Source: Paragonimus westermani (Eukaryota > Platyhelminthes > Trematoda > Plagiorchiida > Troglotrematidae). From it: a stretch of 64,000 nt of DNA. The stretch covers positions 23,496 through 87,495 of the forward strand of contig QNGE01003322.1 of the NCBI GenBank assembly GCA_008508345.1. Direction: 5' to 3'. Positions 60,739 through 64,000 of this stretch are shown here, piece after piece. How positions within the stretch are numbered: the stretch's first letter is position 1; each line of letters begins with the position of its first letter. Both the position numbers and the translations under genes were made by a program. A model generated the notes under the pieces. It made no database searches, had not been told where the DNA came from, and was given only the letters and a program-made list of their open reading frames with translations.

Positions 60739-62475
60739 GTGCTTCGCGAAAGGAAGACATGCTCTGATATGTTAACCCGCCCATTCAGTGCAATCCAGGT
60801 GAATATTTCTAGAGACTTTATCGCCACTCATTTGCCAACAATGCAGTTTCAAACGGGAGCAATAGGAGGTCATGAAATGGTGGACAGAAATACTGTGCCT
60901 GATGTTTTAATGTTACACAAACGTATTTGTGTGGTGAACAAAAATAAGGCGAATTATATGAGAGAAATGAACACCATCTTAGGGACTAACTACAGTGTAT
61001 GGGGAGATAAATTGACTGAAAGTAACGTATTGCCAGCAATCGAATTATTGAGGCAACTCCAGATAATGTTATTGTACTATCAAGCCCCTTAAAATCAATG
61101 CAAACTCACAAAACTGGTTAACGTGGAAACATCATAAATGAGGGTTGTACCAGAAACACTCAAAAATGGAACACATCTGTGTCTAATTTTGTGTATCAAC
61201 AATTCAACTTATCGTAAGGCTGCTGGATGGTCAATTCACGCTTCGGACTCCACTAGCATAGTGTTATCCTCCCGTTATTTGAAAGATTCCTCTGAACTGG
61301 CAGAGACACTGAAACGCCAGAGTTATATGCTCTGCTGACCATGATTGGCTTTTAACAAATGTCCATCCTCGTGAGACAATTGATGGTTCACATGATTTTG
61401 AATTTAGCTGGAACTGTGACACAAGTACCCTAGGGATCTCATTTTAGTGTACATGGAAAGCACTAGGTTTTATAAGGACGGTCATTCTTTTAGACATATA
61501 GATGGAGTATCTATGATCAGCTCGTTATTACTAACATTCGCCGATAACCTCTTGGGAATGATTGAACAGCAAGTGCCAGATAATGTAGCCAGTGTCGTAT
61601 TGCACGAACGATATGTTGATAACATTGTCAATTTCCACCAATGTTGATCATTCACATGTGTCCCTAACCTTCTTAACCTAGTTCGACTCGACCTGCCCTT
61701 GTCTAACAAAACTGAATCAGACGACAAATTCGGTTTTTGGATGTACTCATCACCAGACGTGAGTATGGGATGTTACAACGATCAGTCCATCCTAAATCAG
61801 AGTAGGGCGGGCAACATCACCGGTTCTTCAACTCTTTCCCAACGGCATACAAGTGTGGTTTGATCCAGACTCTATTTCATAGGACCAGACATATTTGTAC
61901 TGCTGCGCTTAGAACAGGAAGTGCTAAGAGAAACATTACTGGCAAATGGATATCTTGAAAAATTCATAGATGATTACAACATGGTGAACAAGTGCAGTGA
62001 GCCAGCTCGAGCGGCAATTCAAAACGGTCACCTAGAAAATGCCACCAAGCACGAATTAAAGTCTGCTCTATCTCATACACATGCAGCTGTCCAATTATGT
62101 TGGGTTCGAACTACCAAGGGACTAGTTTTACATAGTCGCAAACGCACTATATGTTGATATTCTGCCCTATGTCGGGTATCAGTTTACTCGTGGTTGCAAT
62201 GACGTTTATCCATACAAAACAGGTCAACAATCTTCTCATCGAATAACAATACTTTTCGAGATGGTCAAAACAACAGATGGTACAACAATCTTAAGCTGGT
62301 GAATCCGTCGCTAAAAATCTCACATTGTCGATTGCTGGACACCTCACGATAAAAAGTAACCAATTTGACCCTTTCAGCTTATTCAAAATAGTGTTACTCA
62401 AACCGAACCCAACGTTAATAGCCTTGTGCGAAGCCATGTCGGTCAGAACTCAGCAACCGATTATGTGTGTCCAAA
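60739..62475 (+). mobile_element. Penelope-like element relic 4 (RT, GIY-YIG core missing)
   Basis: Broken plus-strand frames cover most of a PLE protein. DVLMLHKRICVVNKNKANYM (60902-60961) matches the DVVIxPADKGxxVVVMxxxxY entry block. VPETLKNGTHL and INNSTYRKAAGW (61141-61230) match GLPKxHKxGxPLRPI and SPTYxLAKWL. LTNVHPRETI (61364-61395) matches the SLFTNVPLxETI block. IDGVSMISSL and RYVDNIV (61609-61629) are the RT palm boxes, with YVDD reduced to YVDN. FLDVLITRRE (61734-61763) and YKCGLIQTLFHRTRHICT (61842-61895) follow, then LRETLLANGYLEKFID (from 61922). LSIAGHLTIKSNQFDP and SVRTQQPIMCVQK (62315-62465) are the extreme C-terminus. The CxYxFxCxCG...YIGRT core expected near 62200-62310 is absent. 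Stops and frameshifts throughout; inactive. Confidence 0.8.
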
Positions 62476-62479
62476 AGTA

Positions 62480-64000
62480 GTTGCAACCCATCGGTTTCCC
62501 GTGGTATTAATGAGATAATACGTGATTTTAACGTAAGCGGGTCCGTACCCTGTCTGTGCTCAGTTGCCTGACAAAAATATTCTTCAAATTGTACCCTTGC
62601 TGAGAGTAAACGAAACGCTACTTACGCACTGTACGTCTTCTTTCCGTTCTGATGAGGTTAAAGAGAACCTAGTGTTCCAAATTAACTAACGTTGGTTGTA
62701 CATGTCTGTATTGAATTTCTAAGCAAATTTCACACACGGTTTTGCCGTCATGTTCTATCCTCATTAATTCAATCGAGCGATCATAATTAGGTTAACCAAA
62801 ATAACCTTCAACTGTTTCCAGTAAACCGATTTAGACCACTCCATTTTCTTTTAATATACAACGTCTCAAAATTATTCCCAAAAATGACAAAACCTCGGGA
62901 GAAAATAAGCATCTTATAATCACGGATGAAACATCGGAACTAGAAATTTAGATTGGGGAACTTATCATGCCGGTTATATGAATCGGCGTTCAAGTCGCAA
63001 TACCATAGTGCCGAATTCTGTATCAGTCACGTGATTAGAACTGAGCCCAGCAGAATTAAACTTCAGCAACTGACCAGTGATCATAACACAACTGAATTTG
63101 TCATACAAAGTAATTCGAATGTGATTGACTTTTAATTAATAGTAAACAGTACCTCCTGATCTACCCAAAAGTGGCTCTAAGAGCCACTCACCAGGTTTTA
63201 TGGAGTCGGTGATTTCTAGCAAAGTGATTAGTCCTCATCTCACGGTCAGCTAGCGGAGTTAAAGAACAGCCGCTTTGTTCAGGTCCAAGAGCATCGTACA
63301 ATCCGAACACAGCTTGAGATTGACCGCAGGCCGGGAAATTAGGAATGTTGATTTGGTCGTGCCGCTTATGACGTCAATGAGGTTAAAGTCAACACAACTG
63401 CTTGTACAGAACAACATATATCACAACATATATCGATGGTAAAACCGAATGCAAGTGAACATAAACTGTAACATATTACTGCACTGCTCATCTGGTGTTT
63501 TGCAACTAATTAAGTAAAGAAGGACTTGGCCTTTTGACGGTTGTCATATAAGTGGCATCAGGGTGAACTTGACTCTCACGATTGACGGAAGTGACACTAC
63601 ATCGATTTGTGGGTGCTCATACACTTAGTGATTTCGTCTCAAAACGGTTATCTAGGTATTTGGAATTAGCATGCTTTGTTGAATCATGTTCAGCGAGCAT
63701 GGTCCTGGAAAAAAAAACAATCACTGCGGTAGTTGTGCTACTTTGATTGAATATCAGTGACTTCACCTATAATTCCCACTAATCATCCAGTTGCATCGCA
63801 ACAATAATTATATCCCATTAAAAACTATTAATGGCCCAAGGGCTTAATTTATTTCCCAGAAGATAAAAAGCAATCTGCCTGTTGAAACACACGTGAACAT
63901 TAAAACCAAACCTGCTTACCGGAGAAAACTGGTCCACTGACGGAAGACCATACGTGCTTGGGTTACTGATGAGTAGTCGGGGATTTGGTTCATTTTCAAG
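62480..64000. other. unassigned sequence
   Basis: No gene recognised. It contains a short perfect hairpin at 63170-63188 and an A9 run near 63711 that could mark the end of an old retroposed sequence, though none is identifiable beside it. Confidence 0.4.
63170..63188. repeat. perfect 9-bp stem hairpin with 1-nt centre
   Basis: AGTGGCTCT and AGAGCCACT flank a single A. Symmetry is exact over nine bases on each side. A terminator-like or protein-binding role cannot be judged without transcript data. Confidence 0.75.

Noticed and set aside
1..64000. CRISPR arrays, bacterial operons or phage genes
   Set aside because: No regularly spaced direct repeats and no run of closely packed long ORFs with ribosome binding sites. 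Element types and splice-like signals point to a eukaryote.

Overview
The window reads as AT-rich, intron-rich eukaryotic chromosomal DNA. It has no operons, ribosome binding sites or long intact genes. Stop codons are dense in all six frames, and everything identified with confidence is the decayed remains of retroelements. Their coding relics resemble the RTE-like LINEs and Penelope-like elements (PLEs) that fill trematode flatworm genomes, so a fluke-type platyhelminth (large, repeat-rich, Fasciola- or Paragonimus-like) is my best guess. This is an inference from element types, not a species call.

Layout. 0-12 kb: mostly unassigned sequence, one candidate exon (2751-2951), an inverted repeat (3327-3831), a perfect 16-bp palindrome (10683-10698) and an array of eight 7-bp units (11382-11437). 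12.6-13.4 kb: a minus-strand PLE relic with RT and GIY-YIG pieces. 14-30.8 kb: largely empty, with scattered exon-like ORFs. 30.95-31.9 kb: plus-strand relic of one LINE family (reverse transcriptase to C-terminus). 32.3-33.8 kb: minus-strand PLE C-terminus, a dispersed repeat copy and a coding-like block that might be Gypsy-related. 34.6-35.3 kb: the longest unexplained ORF (220 codons, minus). 39.78-42.69 kb: an almost full-length but dead LINE of a second family (endonuclease, linker, RT, C-terminal zinc finger). 43-57.8 kb: mostly unassigned, with exon-like ORFs and a strong hairpin (50053-50076). 57.8-58.7 kb: a phase-compatible candidate exon pair. 59.0-62.5 kb: two plus-strand PLE relics, the first only a C-terminal half and the second an RT-bearing copy lacking its GIY-YIG core. 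62.5-64 kb: nothing assigned apart from a small hairpin.

How the parts relate. The retroelement relics are independent insertions in both orientations and carry frameshifts, stops and lost catalytic residues, so none should be active. Candidate host exons were picked by open frame, coding-like composition and splice-site context only. None matches a family I recognise, and several are probably false. I found no convincing tRNA, rRNA, CRISPR array, intact LTR retrotransposon or intact DNA transposon. No undescribed system is clearly visible. The items most worth checking are the PLE pair at 59-62.5 kb, the dispersed repeat at 3.3 and 33.0 kb, the 220-codon ORF and the 57.8-58.4 kb exon pair.
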